A stretch of 64,000 bases of DNA from Betaproteobacteria bacterium (GCA_028065725.1 JAPTVL010000550.1:62001-126000), one strand, 5' to 3'. Counted from the first letter of the stretch, positions 9,368-18,133 are shown. Made by a program: numbers and translations. The notes: generated by a model from the sequence alone, not told the origin.

Positions 9368-9690
9368 CAGATCAAGAAACTCCGAAGGTAAATTATTCCA
9401 CGGGCTCCCCCGAAAGGATCCTGCGCGTCCGCCGGTACCGGCCAGCCGCCGACTGGAATTGTGAGAAGTACAGCTCATCAGTACTTCCGCACGTCAATTT
9501 TGTTCGACTCTGGCGTTACTGGTGCGATGCATACCTGGCGGCGGCTAAAATTCGGGCTCCCGGAATCGCCAAAGGCACCATATCGGCATTGGGAAACGAA
9601 GCCAAATAGGGAATATGACAATATGCGCCTGATATACACTTTTGCCGTGCTGCTGGCCTGGCTCGAAACGCATCCGCTGGAAGGCTGACG
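9368..9690. other. Interval without recognisable gene inside the glycan cluster
   Basis: About 320 bp of relatively AT-rich sequence between the GT9 and acyltransferase genes. Short open frames exist on both strands (for example from TTG 9364 and from 9461), but none resembles a known family or has a convincing ribosome-binding site. Every other junction on the plus strand of this cluster is overlapping or a few bases wide, so this gap is exceptional. It may be the scar of a lost or replaced gene. Confidence 0.5.
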
Positions 9691-10251
9691 TTGAATCTCT
9701 TCAAGCATTTCCTGTTTATCCTGAAGCAGCGCCGCGCCGGCAACCGCGTATCCTTCTCCGCTTATATCAAAGGTCACGAGAAAATCGCGCTGGGTCGCGG
9801 CTGCAAGATCCACGCCGACGCCTCGGTCGATGCCTCGCGCAGCCCCGGCGTGACATTCGGCGACAAGGTGACGCTGAACCGCTATGCCTACGTGCAGGGC
9901 GGCAATGGCGGCGTGCGGCTGGGCGACCGGGTTGAGATCAACAATCACTGCATCGTCAACGGCACCGGCGGCGTCGATATCGGCGAGGACACGCTGGTCG
10001 GGCCGGGGGTGCGCATCATCTCCTACCAGCACCAGTACGCACGCGGCGCCACCATCCGTTCGCAGCCGGTGGATGCCAAACCGATACGCATCGGCCGTGA
10101 CGTCTGGCTCGGCGCCAATGCCGTCATCCTCGCCGGGGTGACGATCGGCGACGGCACGGTGGTCGCCGCCGGCGCCGTGGTGCGCGAGGACGTGCCGCCT
10201 TATGCGGTGGTCGCCGGGGTGCCGGCGAAGATCAAAAAGTACAGGGAATAA
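9691..10251 (+). CDS. Left-handed beta-helix (hexapeptide) acyltransferase
   Basis: 186 aa. Hexapeptide repeats run through most of the protein (RLGDRVEINNHC, DIGEDTLVGPGV, RIGRDVWLGANAVILAGVTI), ending with the trimeric acetyltransferase signature VPPYAVVAGVPAKI. Probably O-acetylates a sugar of the surface glycan. The TTG start at 9691 is chosen because GGAAGG lies 6 bp upstream and the protein aligns from its first residues. GC content returns to the genome level here, marking the right edge of the AT-richer segment. Confidence 0.85.
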   Translation: MNLFKHFLFILKQRRAGNRVSFSAYIKGHEKIALGRGCKIHADASVDASRSPGVTFGDKVTLNRYAYVQGGNGGVRLGDRVEINNHCIVNGTGGVDIGEDTLVGPGVRIISYQHQYARGATIRSQPVDAKPIRIGRDVWLGANAVILAGVTIGDGTVVAAGAVVREDVPPYAVVAGVPAKIKKYRE

Positions 10252-10254
10252 ATC

Positions 10255-10968
10255 ATGCGCAGCAACGGCCGTACCGCACGCAAACTGAAGAAGCTCACCT
10301 GGCGCTTCAAGCAGCCCGACTGGGCCGACAACCATGGCGTCATGCTGCCGGTGAAACACCAACTGGTCTCGCCCGGCATCGCCCGCGAAATCTATCTGGG
10401 CGACTACGAGGCCAAGGAAATCGAGATCATCTCCAAGCGCCTGGCAGCCGATGACGTGGTGTTCGAGGTCGGTGCCGGTCTCGGCTTTCTGTCGGCCTAC
10501 TGCGCCCAACGCACCGGCTCCAACAAGGTCTTCGCCTACGAGGCCAACCCGGAACTGATACCGCTGATCCGCGAAACCCATGCAAGGAACAACGTGGCGC
10601 TGACGCTGATCAACGCGCTGCTGGCCAAGGGCGACGGCGAGCGCGAATTCCATCTCGAAGACGACTTCTGGGCCTCCTCCGCACACCGCACCGGCGGCCG
10701 CGCGATCACCGTCAAACAGCTCGACCTCAACGCCGAGCTGTCGCGCGTAAAACCCAGCTTCCTGATCGTCGACATCGAAGGCGGTGAAGCCGAGTTCTTC
10801 GCCGGCGCGAACCTGTCGATGGTGCGCAAGATCTGCGTCGAAACCCATCCCGATGTGCTCGGCGACCGGGTGCTGTCCGAGATGTTCGCCGGCCTCGTGG
10901 CCAAAGGCTTTGCGCTGGACTTTTCGCTGATCCGCAAGAACGTGTTTTTCTTCCACCGCGTGGCATGA
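10255..10968 (+). CDS. FkbM-family methyltransferase
   Basis: 237 aa. SAM-binding motif VFEVGAGLGFLSAYCAQ is followed by FAYEANPELIPLI. The family signature FLIVDIEGGEAEFF lies in the C-terminal half. FkbM-type enzymes O-methylate sugars or polyketides; here a glycan substrate is likely. ATG follows the acyltransferase stop by 3 bp, with AGGGA just upstream. The stop overlaps the next gene by ATGA. Confidence 0.85.
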   Translation: MRSNGRTARKLKKLTWRFKQPDWADNHGVMLPVKHQLVSPGIAREIYLGDYEAKEIEIISKRLAADDVVFEVGAGLGFLSAYCAQRTGSNKVFAYEANPELIPLIRETHARNNVALTLINALLAKGDGEREFHLEDDFWASSAHRTGGRAITVKQLDLNAELSRVKPSFLIVDIEGGEAEFFAGANLSMVRKICVETHPDVLGDRVLSEMFAGLVAKGFALDFSLIRKNVFFFHRVA

Positions 10969-11942
10969 CCACACGGGATGTCCTGCTGATCGCCCATGGC
11001 AGCCTGCATCCGGCCCTGCGTCGCGAGCTGGCCGCACGCGGTCTCGAATTGCGCGAAAGTCGGCGCTGGCAGGACGCCGATCGCCGCCAGCCCGAGCGCA
11101 TCCTCGGCGCCTATACCTGGTTCTACGAAGGCCTGCGCCATCCGCTGACCATCTGGGGCATGCACCGCTTCCTGCGCCGGCAGGGCGTACCGCTGTTCGT
11201 CTGGAACCAGGACGCGCCGCATTACCTGAACCGCGCCGGATGGCGGCTGGACTGGCTGGACCGTGCGCGGCTCTATGACATCTATGCCACGCACAGTCTG
11301 ATCGATGCGCGACGTCACTTTGCCGATAGCACGCTCTACCTCGCCAATGCCGCCGACACGACTCGCTACCACCTGGACGGTGCGACGCTAGCGAGCCTGC
11401 GCGATCCGTCAAACTATGCATACGACGTCAGCTTCTTCGGCGCCATGGACGGCGCCCGCAGCAAGGAGATGCGCGTGCGTCAGGAATTCTTCGTGGCGCT
11501 CGGCGAACGCTTGGCGGCGCGCGGCGTCCGATTCCTGTTCCGCGAAGCCTCCGGCATGAGTGTCGAGGAACAAGTGGCGCTGATCCAGACCAGCCGTATC
11601 AATCTCAACTTCGGCGCCTCCTGCGATTTCGGCGCACCGGTGGCCTCGGGCCTGCCCGAGCGCTGCTACGGCATCCCGGCCAGCGGCGGCTTCCTGCTCT
11701 GCGACAAACGCACGCATGCACGCAACGACTTCACACCCGGCGAGAACTGGGCCGAGTTCGACGGACTCGACGATTGCGTGGCACAGATCGAATTCTGCCT
11801 AGCCAACTTCGCCGCCACACGCGATCTAGCCGAGCGCTGTCACGCCCATGTCATGGCGCAGCACACCTACGCGCAACGCGCGGCGACGCTGCACGCGGCG
11901 CTGCTGGACTGGCACGACGGCAAACGGGGACGGCTGCAATGA
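10965..11942 (+). CDS. CgeB-like glycosyltransferase
   Basis: 325 aa. The C-terminal part fits the Glyco_trans_1_2/CgeB-type domain: INLNFGASCDFGAPVASG, then RCYGIPASGGFLLCDKRT and ENWAEFDGLDDCVAQIEF. The N-terminal half is poorly conserved, as usual for this group. It overlaps the FkbM gene and the following GT2 gene by ATGA at both ends. Exact sugar specificity is unknown. Confidence 0.72.
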   Translation: MTTRDVLLIAHGSLHPALRRELAARGLELRESRRWQDADRRQPERILGAYTWFYEGLRHPLTIWGMHRFLRRQGVPLFVWNQDAPHYLNRAGWRLDWLDRARLYDIYATHSLIDARRHFADSTLYLANAADTTRYHLDGATLASLRDPSNYAYDVSFFGAMDGARSKEMRVRQEFFVALGERLAARGVRFLFREASGMSVEEQVALIQTSRINLNFGASCDFGAPVASGLPERCYGIPASGGFLLCDKRTHARNDFTPGENWAEFDGLDDCVAQIEFCLANFAATRDLAERCHAHVMAQHTYAQRAATLHAALLDWHDGKRGRLQ

Positions 11943-12916
11943 GCGCGCCGATACTTTCCATCGTCATGCCGGTGTACAACGTTGCGCCCTACCTGCCGCG
12001 CTGCCTGGAAAGCCTTGCCGCGCTGACGCCGCCGGCCGACGAGATCATTGTCGTCGACGACGGCTCGACCGACGACTGCCCGCAAATCCTTGCCGCATTC
12101 GCCGCGCGCCTGCCGCAGATGCGCGTGATCCGCCAGGAAAACGGCGGGCTCTCGGCGGCGCGCAACACCGGGCTCGATGCCGCGCGCGGCAAATACCTGG
12201 CCTTCGTCGATTCCGACGATTTCGTCGCGCCCGAAGCCTATGCCGAAGCGCTGCGCCTGGCGGAAGACGAACGGCTCGACATGGTGCTGCTGAACGCCAA
12301 CTACCACTTCGAGGAGCGCCAGGCCGATTACGCGATCTATGCCGACGTGCCTGCCACCGACGTCATCCCCGGGCGCGAGTGGCTGCGTCGGCGCCTCCAG
12401 GCCGGACGCTTCCTGCACATGGTGTGGATGCACCTCTACCGCCGCGAGTTCATCGAGAGCAATGCCTTCCGCTTCGTGCCGCGCCTGATCCACGAAGACG
12501 TGATCTGGACCACCCGGGCACTGCTGGCGGCACAGCGCGCGCGCTACACCGGCCACGTTGCCGTGCATTACCGGATACCGCTGCGCCGCTTCACGCCCGA
12601 ACAGAACCAGCACCGCCTGCAGGCCATCGTGGACAGCAGCGTGGTGAATGCCGAGGCACTGGCGGCGATGTGCGCCAGGCTCGACGACGACCCCGAACTG
12701 CGCCAGTTGCTTGCCGACCACCTGGTCGATGGCGCCTTGTCGGTGTTTCACAAGCTGGCGAAGATGCCGGACCGCGCCGTCGCCACCGCCACGCTGCGCC
12801 GCCTGCGCCGCGACGGCTTCATGCGCCTGCTGTGGCGCCATGCCGGCAGCGTCGCGCAGCGTCGCCGCATCGCGCGGCACTGGCTGCGCTCCTGGCTGGC
12901 CGGAGCCGGCAAATGA
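11939..12916 (+). CDS. Glycosyltransferase family 2
   Basis: 325 aa GT-A enzyme. The start SIVMPVYNVAPYLPRCLESL, the nucleotide-binding VVDDGSTDDCP and the metal-binding region FVDSDDFVAPEAY are classic GT2 features. It should act at the cytoplasmic face in assembly of the cluster's glycan. ATG 11939 overlaps the preceding stop (ATGA); the longer frame starting at 11774 lies in the previous gene and is not used. It is followed by the ligase gene, again overlapping by ATGA. Confidence 0.9.
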   Translation: MSAPILSIVMPVYNVAPYLPRCLESLAALTPPADEIIVVDDGSTDDCPQILAAFAARLPQMRVIRQENGGLSAARNTGLDAARGKYLAFVDSDDFVAPEAYAEALRLAEDERLDMVLLNANYHFEERQADYAIYADVPATDVIPGREWLRRRLQAGRFLHMVWMHLYRREFIESNAFRFVPRLIHEDVIWTTRALLAAQRARYTGHVAVHYRIPLRRFTPEQNQHRLQAIVDSSVVNAEALAAMCARLDDDPELRQLLADHLVDGALSVFHKLAKMPDRAVATATLRRLRRDGFMRLLWRHAGSVAQRRRIARHWLRSWLAGAGK

Positions 12917-14199
12917 TGCCCGCAACTGCATCGATGGCGTGGTTCTGGCAAGCCTGGCTGGCCGCCATCGTATTCATCTTTCCCATTCCGCATACCATCG
13001 CTCTGCGCAATATGGCATTGCTGATCGGCCTGCTGGTGCTGCTGGCAACGCTGCGGAGTGCGCCACGCCCGTTCTTGCCGCCGGTCATGAAACCAGCAGC
13101 CTGGACCCTGCTGGCGACCACCGCGTGGCTGCTGCTGCACTCCCTCGCCGTGGCGCCAGCGCCGACTGTTGCGCTGGACAACCTGCGCGGCGACTGGATC
13201 ATGCCGCTGTTGACAGCGGCTCTGGCGGCCTTTGCTGCGGCTCGCCTGAAACCCCGTCTGGCAGTCCGCGCCATTGTTGCAGCACTGCTGGCGCACATGC
13301 TATGGGCGCTCGGTTGGGCACTCTGGCACCGGATAGCTGATGGCCCAACGTGGGTTTGGATAGCCGGACGCGTGCCCTTCGGCGAACGCGACTACCAAAG
13401 CACCTTGAATGGTTTTTTGTTCGCCGTCCTGCTCGCCGAAAGATTTGCGGTGCTGTCTGGTGGGCGCGCGCTTGCGCTGTTCCCGGCCTGGCTGGCCTGG
13501 GCGGCACTTGCTGTTTCGCTGATCGCCGACGCCATCTTGCTTACCCGCAACGGAACCATCGTCAGCGCAGTATTGCTCCTGATGGCTACTCTCTGGATCT
13601 CCCGCCGCAGGCCACGCTTCATCCTGCTGTTGTCTGCGGTAGCAATGCTGGGTAGCGCCTCTCTGACGCTCGATTCACGCTGGAGCGGACTGAAGGAATC
13701 GCTTTCACTCGGCTGGAACTCGTCGAGCATGTACTGGATGAAAGGAAATGCTGAAATACGCCCTCTCACATCGTCAGGAGCAGGCCTTGAAGAGTCCGCC
13801 TACCTGCGTGCTGCCTGGGCGCACCAAGCCGTGCAGGCCATCGGCGAGCATCCACTGGGTCTCGGTTTCGGTCGCGACGGATTTGGCCGTGCGATTGCCG
13901 AAAAGTACGGCTACACAGGTATGGTCAGCAGCCACAGCGGCTGGCTGGATTTCGCGCTCGGTGCCGGTCTGCCCGGACTTGCGCTGCTGCTGCTCACCGC
14001 CGGCCTGGCGATCCGCGGCGGCTGGCGGCAATTCCGGCAGCATGACGACGCGGCCGGGCTGATGTTCAGTTTCCTGGCCGGCAGCTACCTGTTGCGCTGC
14101 CTGCTCGACGGTCACCTTTCCGGCTGGCGGCTGGGGCTGTTCGCCTTTCTCTGCGGCGTACTGGTCGCGGCGATGAAGACGCCGTCACGACACGCATGA
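12913..14199 (+). CDS. O-antigen ligase family membrane protein
   Basis: 428 aa with about ten hydrophobic segments from residue 8 onward and a large periplasmic loop (roughly residues 245-330), the Wzy_C/O-antigen ligase layout. The loop contains the typical GEHPLGLGFGRDGF and, shortly after, SSHSGWLDFALGAGLPG. It probably joins O-antigen or an oligosaccharide to lipid A-core in the periplasm; a polymerase role cannot be excluded. ATG 12913 overlaps the GT2 stop. A copy of the window's 24-bp repeat lies in the coding sequence at 13146-13169, giving the peptide AVAPAPTV. Confidence 0.8.
   Translation: MMPATASMAWFWQAWLAAIVFIFPIPHTIALRNMALLIGLLVLLATLRSAPRPFLPPVMKPAAWTLLATTAWLLLHSLAVAPAPTVALDNLRGDWIMPLLTAALAAFAAARLKPRLAVRAIVAALLAHMLWALGWALWHRIADGPTWVWIAGRVPFGERDYQSTLNGFLFAVLLAERFAVLSGGRALALFPAWLAWAALAVSLIADAILLTRNGTIVSAVLLLMATLWISRRRPRFILLLSAVAMLGSASLTLDSRWSGLKESLSLGWNSSSMYWMKGNAEIRPLTSSGAGLEESAYLRAAWAHQAVQAIGEHPLGLGFGRDGFGRAIAEKYGYTGMVSSHSGWLDFALGAGLPGLALLLLTAGLAIRGGWRQFRQHDDAAGLMFSFLAGSYLLRCLLDGHLSGWRLGLFAFLCGVLVAAMKTPSRHA
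13146..13169 (-). repeat. 24-bp dispersed repeat, copy 1 (inside O-antigen ligase gene)
   Basis: Read on the minus strand it begins ACAGTCGGCGCTGGCG and ends CCACGGCG. It differs from the copy in the waaQ-like gene at one position of 24. In the host frame it encodes AVAPAPTV. Confidence 0.7.
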
Positions 14200-15329
14200 A
14201 GCTGGTCCAGATCAACCTGCAGCCTCACTTCGGCGGCGGCGAGGTGTACACGGCCTTCCTTTGCCGCGCGCTGTCGCAACTGGGCGTGCCGACGCGTTTG
14301 CTGGTGCACCCGGATGCCGCCTTCTGGAATCGCCTCGATCTGCCGGCCGACACCGAGCGCAGCGCCGTCGCCGATTCCGCCGACCTGCCGCGCCACCTGC
14401 CGGCGGGGCCGACGTGGCTGCTGTCGCACGGACCGCTGGCGGCCGAACTGCGCAGCGCACTGCCGGGCCGGCTGCGCACCGCCGTCGCCCACATGCCGGT
14501 GCAGGGCCGCGACCCGGCGGCCTTCGCCGACCATGACCGGATTTATGCCGTCTCCGGCTGGGTCCGCGACGGCCTCGTCGGCGCCAGACTGCCGGCGTGG
14601 TCGGAACCGCTGTACGGCGTCGCCGAGCTCGAAAGAAGAAATTCCGGGGCGCCAGGCATCTGCCGCCGCAGCCGCTACGACTGGGACCGGCGCAAGGGCC
14701 GCGACCGGCTGCTCGGTGCATTCGAGCCGCTGGCCGAGGCGCTGCGGCCGCATCCCGCCTTTGCGCGCCGCGAGGGCCTGACGCTGGGCATCGTCTCGCG
14801 GCTGACGCCGATCAAGCAGTTTGCTCTCCAGTTTGAAAAGCTCGCCCCGGTGCTGGCGCGCCGCCCGCAGGTGAATCTCGAAATCTTCGGCAGCGGCGGC
14901 TATGCCTCGGTGCGCGACCTCGACGCCGCCCTGCGGCCCTGCGCCGGCCAGGTGCGCTTCTGGGGTCAGCAGGGCAACGTCGCGGCGATCTACCGCGAGC
15001 TCGACTACCTGCTTTCCGGCCTGCCGGAGAAGGAGGCGCTGGGCCTCAACATCATCGAGGCGCAGGCCTGCGGCACGCCGGTCATCGCCGTGGATGCGCC
15101 ACCCTTCAGCGAAACCGTGCTGGACGGCAAGACCGGTTTTCTTTATCGCGATCCGCGCCGGGATGCCGGCGCCGACTTCGGCCGACTGCTCGACGAATTG
15201 CTGGCGGGCCGCCCGCGGCCACAGCCGGAACTGGCGCAGGAACATCTCGCGCGCTTTTCCTTTGCGGCCTTCGTCGAGCGCCTGCGGCCGGTGGTGGCCG
15301 ACGCAGTGGCTTACACCAAGCGCGAATAG
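14196..15329 (+). CDS. Glycosyltransferase family 4
   Basis: 377 aa. N-terminal INLQPHFGGGEVYTAFL is the acceptor-side glycine loop; C-terminal PEKEALGLNIIEAQACGTPVI is the GT4 EX7E region. Overlaps the ligase stop by ATGA and ends convergently with the next gene, sharing 19 bp. A Lys/Arg-rich stretch (residues about 145-175) between the two lobes is unusual for the family. It is probably a core or O-antigen glycosyltransferase. Confidence 0.85.
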   Translation: MKLVQINLQPHFGGGEVYTAFLCRALSQLGVPTRLLVHPDAAFWNRLDLPADTERSAVADSADLPRHLPAGPTWLLSHGPLAAELRSALPGRLRTAVAHMPVQGRDPAAFADHDRIYAVSGWVRDGLVGARLPAWSEPLYGVAELERRNSGAPGICRRSRYDWDRRKGRDRLLGAFEPLAEALRPHPAFARREGLTLGIVSRLTPIKQFALQFEKLAPVLARRPQVNLEIFGSGGYASVRDLDAALRPCAGQVRFWGQQGNVAAIYRELDYLLSGLPEKEALGLNIIEAQACGTPVIAVDAPPFSETVLDGKTGFLYRDPRRDAGADFGRLLDELLAGRPRPQPELAQEHLARFSFAAFVERLRPVVADAVAYTKRE

Positions 15330-16408
15330 AGCGCCATCAGCTGCGCCGCCATCGACGTCAGTTCGAGGTGGGCAACGCTGGCGCGCGCCGCATCGCGCAT
15401 CGCCGGCGCGCGGCCGCACAGGCTGTCGAGACCGCTTGCCAGCGCCGCGACATCGCCGGCGGCAATCACCCGGCCATTGTCCGCGGTGACCAGTTCCGCC
15501 GCGCCGCAGGTGGTGGTGGTAAGCAGCGGCAGGCCGCAAGCCAGCGCCTCCAGCGCGGCATTGGGAAACGGATCGTAGAGCGTGGGCAGGGCAAAGACGT
15601 CGGCCGCGGCGTAGAAAGGCCGCACGTCGGCCTGGGCGCCGAGGAACATCACGCGCCGATCGATGTCCAGGGTTTGCGCCAGCTTGCGCATCGGCATTTC
15701 GTCCTTGTCGCGGCCGACCACCCAGAGCCGCGCGTCGCTGCGGATCATGCGCGCGAATGCCTGCAGCAGGGTCGGCAGGCCCTTGCGCTCATAGCCGGAA
15801 CCGACGAAGAGGATCACCGGCGTCGCGGCATCGACGCCGGTTTTTTCGCGCAAGCGGCGACCCTGTTCGGCGCGCAGCCGCGGGTGGAAGGCCTCGAGGT
15901 CGACGCCGCTGTAGATCACTTGCAGCTTGTCCTCGGCGACGCCGAAGCGGCGCGCGATGTCGTCCCTGACCATGCGCGAATTGCAGATCACGGCACGCAG
16001 CCGCGGGTGGCGAAACATCGCGGCCTCCGCCGCCAGCGTGTAGCGGTGCCAGGGCGCGAAACGGTCCGCCGGCTGGTTGCGCAGTTCCAGCCATGTGGCA
16101 TGGACGCCGTCGCCGGCGCGGTAGATGTCGCAGCCCGGAATCCGCTCGTGGCTTTGCACCAGGTCGAAACGTCCCTGCGCCATCAGGCGCTGCACGCCGC
16201 GGGCAAAGCCGGCATCGCGCCAGGTGCGACCGAGGTAGAAGGGATCGACGCGCACGTTCTCGATGCCGCCCGCCGTGTCGCCTTGCCATTCGCGGGCGAC
16301 GATGGCGACGTCCACACCCCGGGCTTTCAGTGCCGCCAAGGCGCGCTCGACAAAGCGCTCAGCGCCGCCGAAGGGTGTGTACTTTTGCCTGACGATGGCT
16401 AATTTCAC
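15311..16408 (-). CDS. Glycosyltransferase family 4 (WaaG-like)
   Basis: 365 aa. Starts MKLAIVRQKYTPFGGAERFV, a GT4 start also seen in core-LPS glucosyltransferases of the WaaG type. The C-terminal donor site is PTLYDPFPNAALEALACGLPLL. It is translated downstream of the heptosyltransferase gene, with ATGA overlap at 16405-16408, so the two form one minus-strand transcript. Given the partner, addition of a hexose to the heptose core is likely, but this is inference. Confidence 0.85.
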   Translation of the reverse strand: MKLAIVRQKYTPFGGAERFVERALAALKARGVDVAIVAREWQGDTAGGIENVRVDPFYLGRTWRDAGFARGVQRLMAQGRFDLVQSHERIPGCDIYRAGDGVHATWLELRNQPADRFAPWHRYTLAAEAAMFRHPRLRAVICNSRMVRDDIARRFGVAEDKLQVIYSGVDLEAFHPRLRAEQGRRLREKTGVDAATPVILFVGSGYERKGLPTLLQAFARMIRSDARLWVVGRDKDEMPMRKLAQTLDIDRRVMFLGAQADVRPFYAAADVFALPTLYDPFPNAALEALACGLPLLTTTTCGAAELVTADNGRVIAAGDVAALASGLDSLCGRAPAMRDAARASVAHLELTSMAAQLMALYSRLV

Positions 16409-17505
16409 ACCAACAACTCCTCACACGCAGCGAGCACTTGCTCAACTGGCAGCGTGGTCAGGCAGGCGCTGAGCTTGCTGTCGTTGCAGCCGGCCATGCC
16501 GCAGGGACGGCAGGGATGGGTGTTGGAGGCAACGACCCGGTGGCCTTTGTGCAAGGGATCCCACGGTCCCCATTCCAGATCGCCCGAAGGACCGAAGATG
16601 GCCACTACCGGGGTACCCATGGCGGCAGCCATGTGCATCGGCGCCGAATCGGCGCCGACGAAAAGCCTGGCCTTGGCCGTCAGCGCCGCGAGTTCCTTGA
16701 GCGAGAGCTGGCCGGAAAGATCAACAGTCGGCGCTGGCGCTACGGCGCGTATGTCGCGCGTGGCGCAGATGTCCGCGATCAGCGCCAGCTCGTTCGCATC
16801 CGGTGCCGACGTCAACACCAGAGGCCAGCCCCTGGCCGCCAGCGCGTCGCACAGCGCAGCCACGCGGTCCGCAGGCCAGCACTTGAAGGCCCAGCGCGAG
16901 GCAGCATGGATGTGGATGAAGCCGCCCGCGGCCAAACCGTGCTCAACCAGCAGGTTCGCCACGCGCGCCGCGGCCTCGGCGCCCGGCACCAGGATCACCT
17001 GCTTGTCGCCAGCCGTCGGCTCGATACCCAGCGCGCGCAGGCTGTCGAGATTGGTTTCCACGGTATGGCGCTGCGGATCGGACTGCGCCGGGTAATAGTG
17101 GGTAAAACTCCTGGCCCAGAAACCGGGGCGGAAGCGCGGCGCCACCGACCAGCGCGGGCGCAGCAGGCGCACCAGCCAAGCGCCGCGCGTGTGCACCGAG
17201 AGATGCACGACGAGATCGTAGTGCCGTGCGCGCAGCGCCTGGATCAGCCGCCATTCGGCGGCCGTCTGGCGGCGCAGGCCCTGCCGCTTCCAGCCGCGGT
17301 CGATCAGGTGCAGCCGGGTCAGCGCCGGGTGCCCGGCGAGCATCGGCGCCGTGTCGGCATACACCAGCGCATCGACTTCGCATTGCGGCGCCACGCATTT
17401 CAGCGTGGATATCACCGGTGCGGCGAGCAGGACGTCGCCGTGATGGCGCAGCTTGATCACCAGGACACGGCGCAAGCGGGCCGGCGCGAAGGCTTCGATG
17501 GGCAT
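16405..17505 (-). CDS. waaQ: LPS heptosyltransferase (GT9, WaaQ/RfaQ-like)
   Basis: 366 aa. The N-terminus VLVIKLRHHGDVLLAAPVIS and C-terminal FVGADSAPMHMAAAMGTPVVAIFG are standard for ADP-heptose:LPS heptosyltransferases. The Cys-rich tail (THPCRPCGMAGC) is typical of the putative heptosyltransferase III group. It should build the inner core in the cytoplasm. A 24-bp repeat copy (16724-16747) inserts the peptide AVAPAPTV in a loop just before the conserved DLSGQLSLKELAAL. ATG 17505 is the first start after the intergenic region shared with the divergent coiled-coil gene. Confidence 0.85.
   Translation of the reverse strand: MPIEAFAPARLRRVLVIKLRHHGDVLLAAPVISTLKCVAPQCEVDALVYADTAPMLAGHPALTRLHLIDRGWKRQGLRRQTAAEWRLIQALRARHYDLVVHLSVHTRGAWLVRLLRPRWSVAPRFRPGFWARSFTHYYPAQSDPQRHTVETNLDSLRALGIEPTAGDKQVILVPGAEAAARVANLLVEHGLAAGGFIHIHAASRWAFKCWPADRVAALCDALAARGWPLVLTSAPDANELALIADICATRDIRAVAPAPTVDLSGQLSLKELAALTAKARLFVGADSAPMHMAAAMGTPVVAIFGPSGDLEWGPWDPLHKGHRVVASNTHPCRPCGMAGCNDSKLSACLTTLPVEQVLAACEELLV
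16724..16747 (+). repeat. 24-bp dispersed repeat, copy 2 (inside waaQ-like gene)
   Basis: Begins ACAGTCGGCGCTGGCG and ends CTACGGCG; 23 of 24 bases match copy 1. On the gene's strand it encodes AVAPAPTV, the same octapeptide as in the ligase gene 3.6 kb away. Confidence 0.7.
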
Positions 17506-17615
17506 GGGCGCATTTTGCCAGAGCGCGGCAAATTACCCACGACGCCTGCCAAACCACATTCAATTTGCAGGCTTGTTGCTTGACCTGATTATGTTTTTCC
17601 CGGAAACTTGGCGAC

Positions 17616-17810
17616 ATGAACGTTTCCCTCGATCAACTGGAGCGCAAGGTCGAACAGATGGTGGCCGTGTGCGCCAGCCTGCGCGGCGAGAATCAGGCCC
17701 TGCGTGCGCACGTGGCAGGCCTCGAAGCGGAAAAGGCAGCCCTGGCGAAGAAGATCGACGTCGCGCGCGAGCGCCTTGAAGGTCTGGTCGCCCGGTTGCC
17801 CGAAGAATGA
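17616..17810 (+). CDS. Small coiled-coil protein, TIGR02449 type
   Basis: 64 aa, almost wholly heptad-patterned (LDQLERKVEQMVAVCASL, then LEAEKAALAKKIDVARERL). It resembles the small ZapB-like proteins that precede zapA in beta- and gammaproteobacteria. The role is unproven; association with ZapA at the division site is plausible. The stop overlaps the zapA start by ATGA, so the two are coupled. It is divergent from the heptosyltransferase gene across a 110-bp intergenic region. Confidence 0.8.
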   Translation: MNVSLDQLERKVEQMVAVCASLRGENQALRAHVAGLEAEKAALAKKIDVARERLEGLVARLPEE

Positions 17811-18133
17811 GCAAAACCCTCGAAGTCAGCTTGCTGGGCAAGGAATATCGCGTCGCCTGCGAGCCGGCCGAACGCGAGTCGCTGCAGGCCGCGGTGAACC
17901 TGCTCGACGGCAAGCTGAAGCAAGCCGCCGAGAAAACCCCCGCCAGTGCGCGCGGCAGCGGCGAGCGCGTCGCCATCATGGTGGCCCTGAATCTCGCGCA
18001 CGAATTGCTCGCCGCGAAAAACACTCCAGAACAAATTGCCGCCGCGCTTGAAAGCGAATCGATTCAGCGTAGAATAAATTCCATCGAAGCCAAGCTCGAC
18101 GAATCGCTGGCGCAGCACGAACAGTTGTTCTGA
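17807..18133 (+). CDS. zapA: Cell division protein ZapA
   Basis: 108 aa. Starts MSKTLEVSLLGKEYRVACEP, has the family's RVAIMVALNLAHELL helix and a C-terminal coiled coil. ZapA binds and bundles FtsZ filaments at midcell. It is immediately followed by 6S RNA, the arrangement known from many proteobacteria, which supports the assignment. Confidence 0.92.
   Translation: MSKTLEVSLLGKEYRVACEPAERESLQAAVNLLDGKLKQAAEKTPASARGSGERVAIMVALNLAHELLAAKNTPEQIAAALESESIQRRINSIEAKLDESLAQHEQLF
18048..18075 (+). promoter_or_regulatory. Candidate sigma-70 promoter for 6S RNA
   Basis: TTGAAA (18048-18053) and TAGAAT (18070-18075) are separated by 16 bp inside the 3' end of zapA. A transcript would start about 110 bp ahead of the predicted mature 6S 5' end. 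That would fit a processed precursor, which is known for E. coli 6S RNA. No experimental support. Confidence 0.4.

Noticed and set aside
9364..9609. 81-aa frame starting with TTG overlapping the GT9 stop
   Set aside because: No recognisable motif, atypical composition and no ribosome-binding site; reported as a gene-free interval instead.
10245..10272. Another GGGAATAAA, possible ECF promoter ahead of the FkbM gene
   Set aside because: The sequence is the last codons of the acyltransferase gene, and no CGTC follows at 14 bp.
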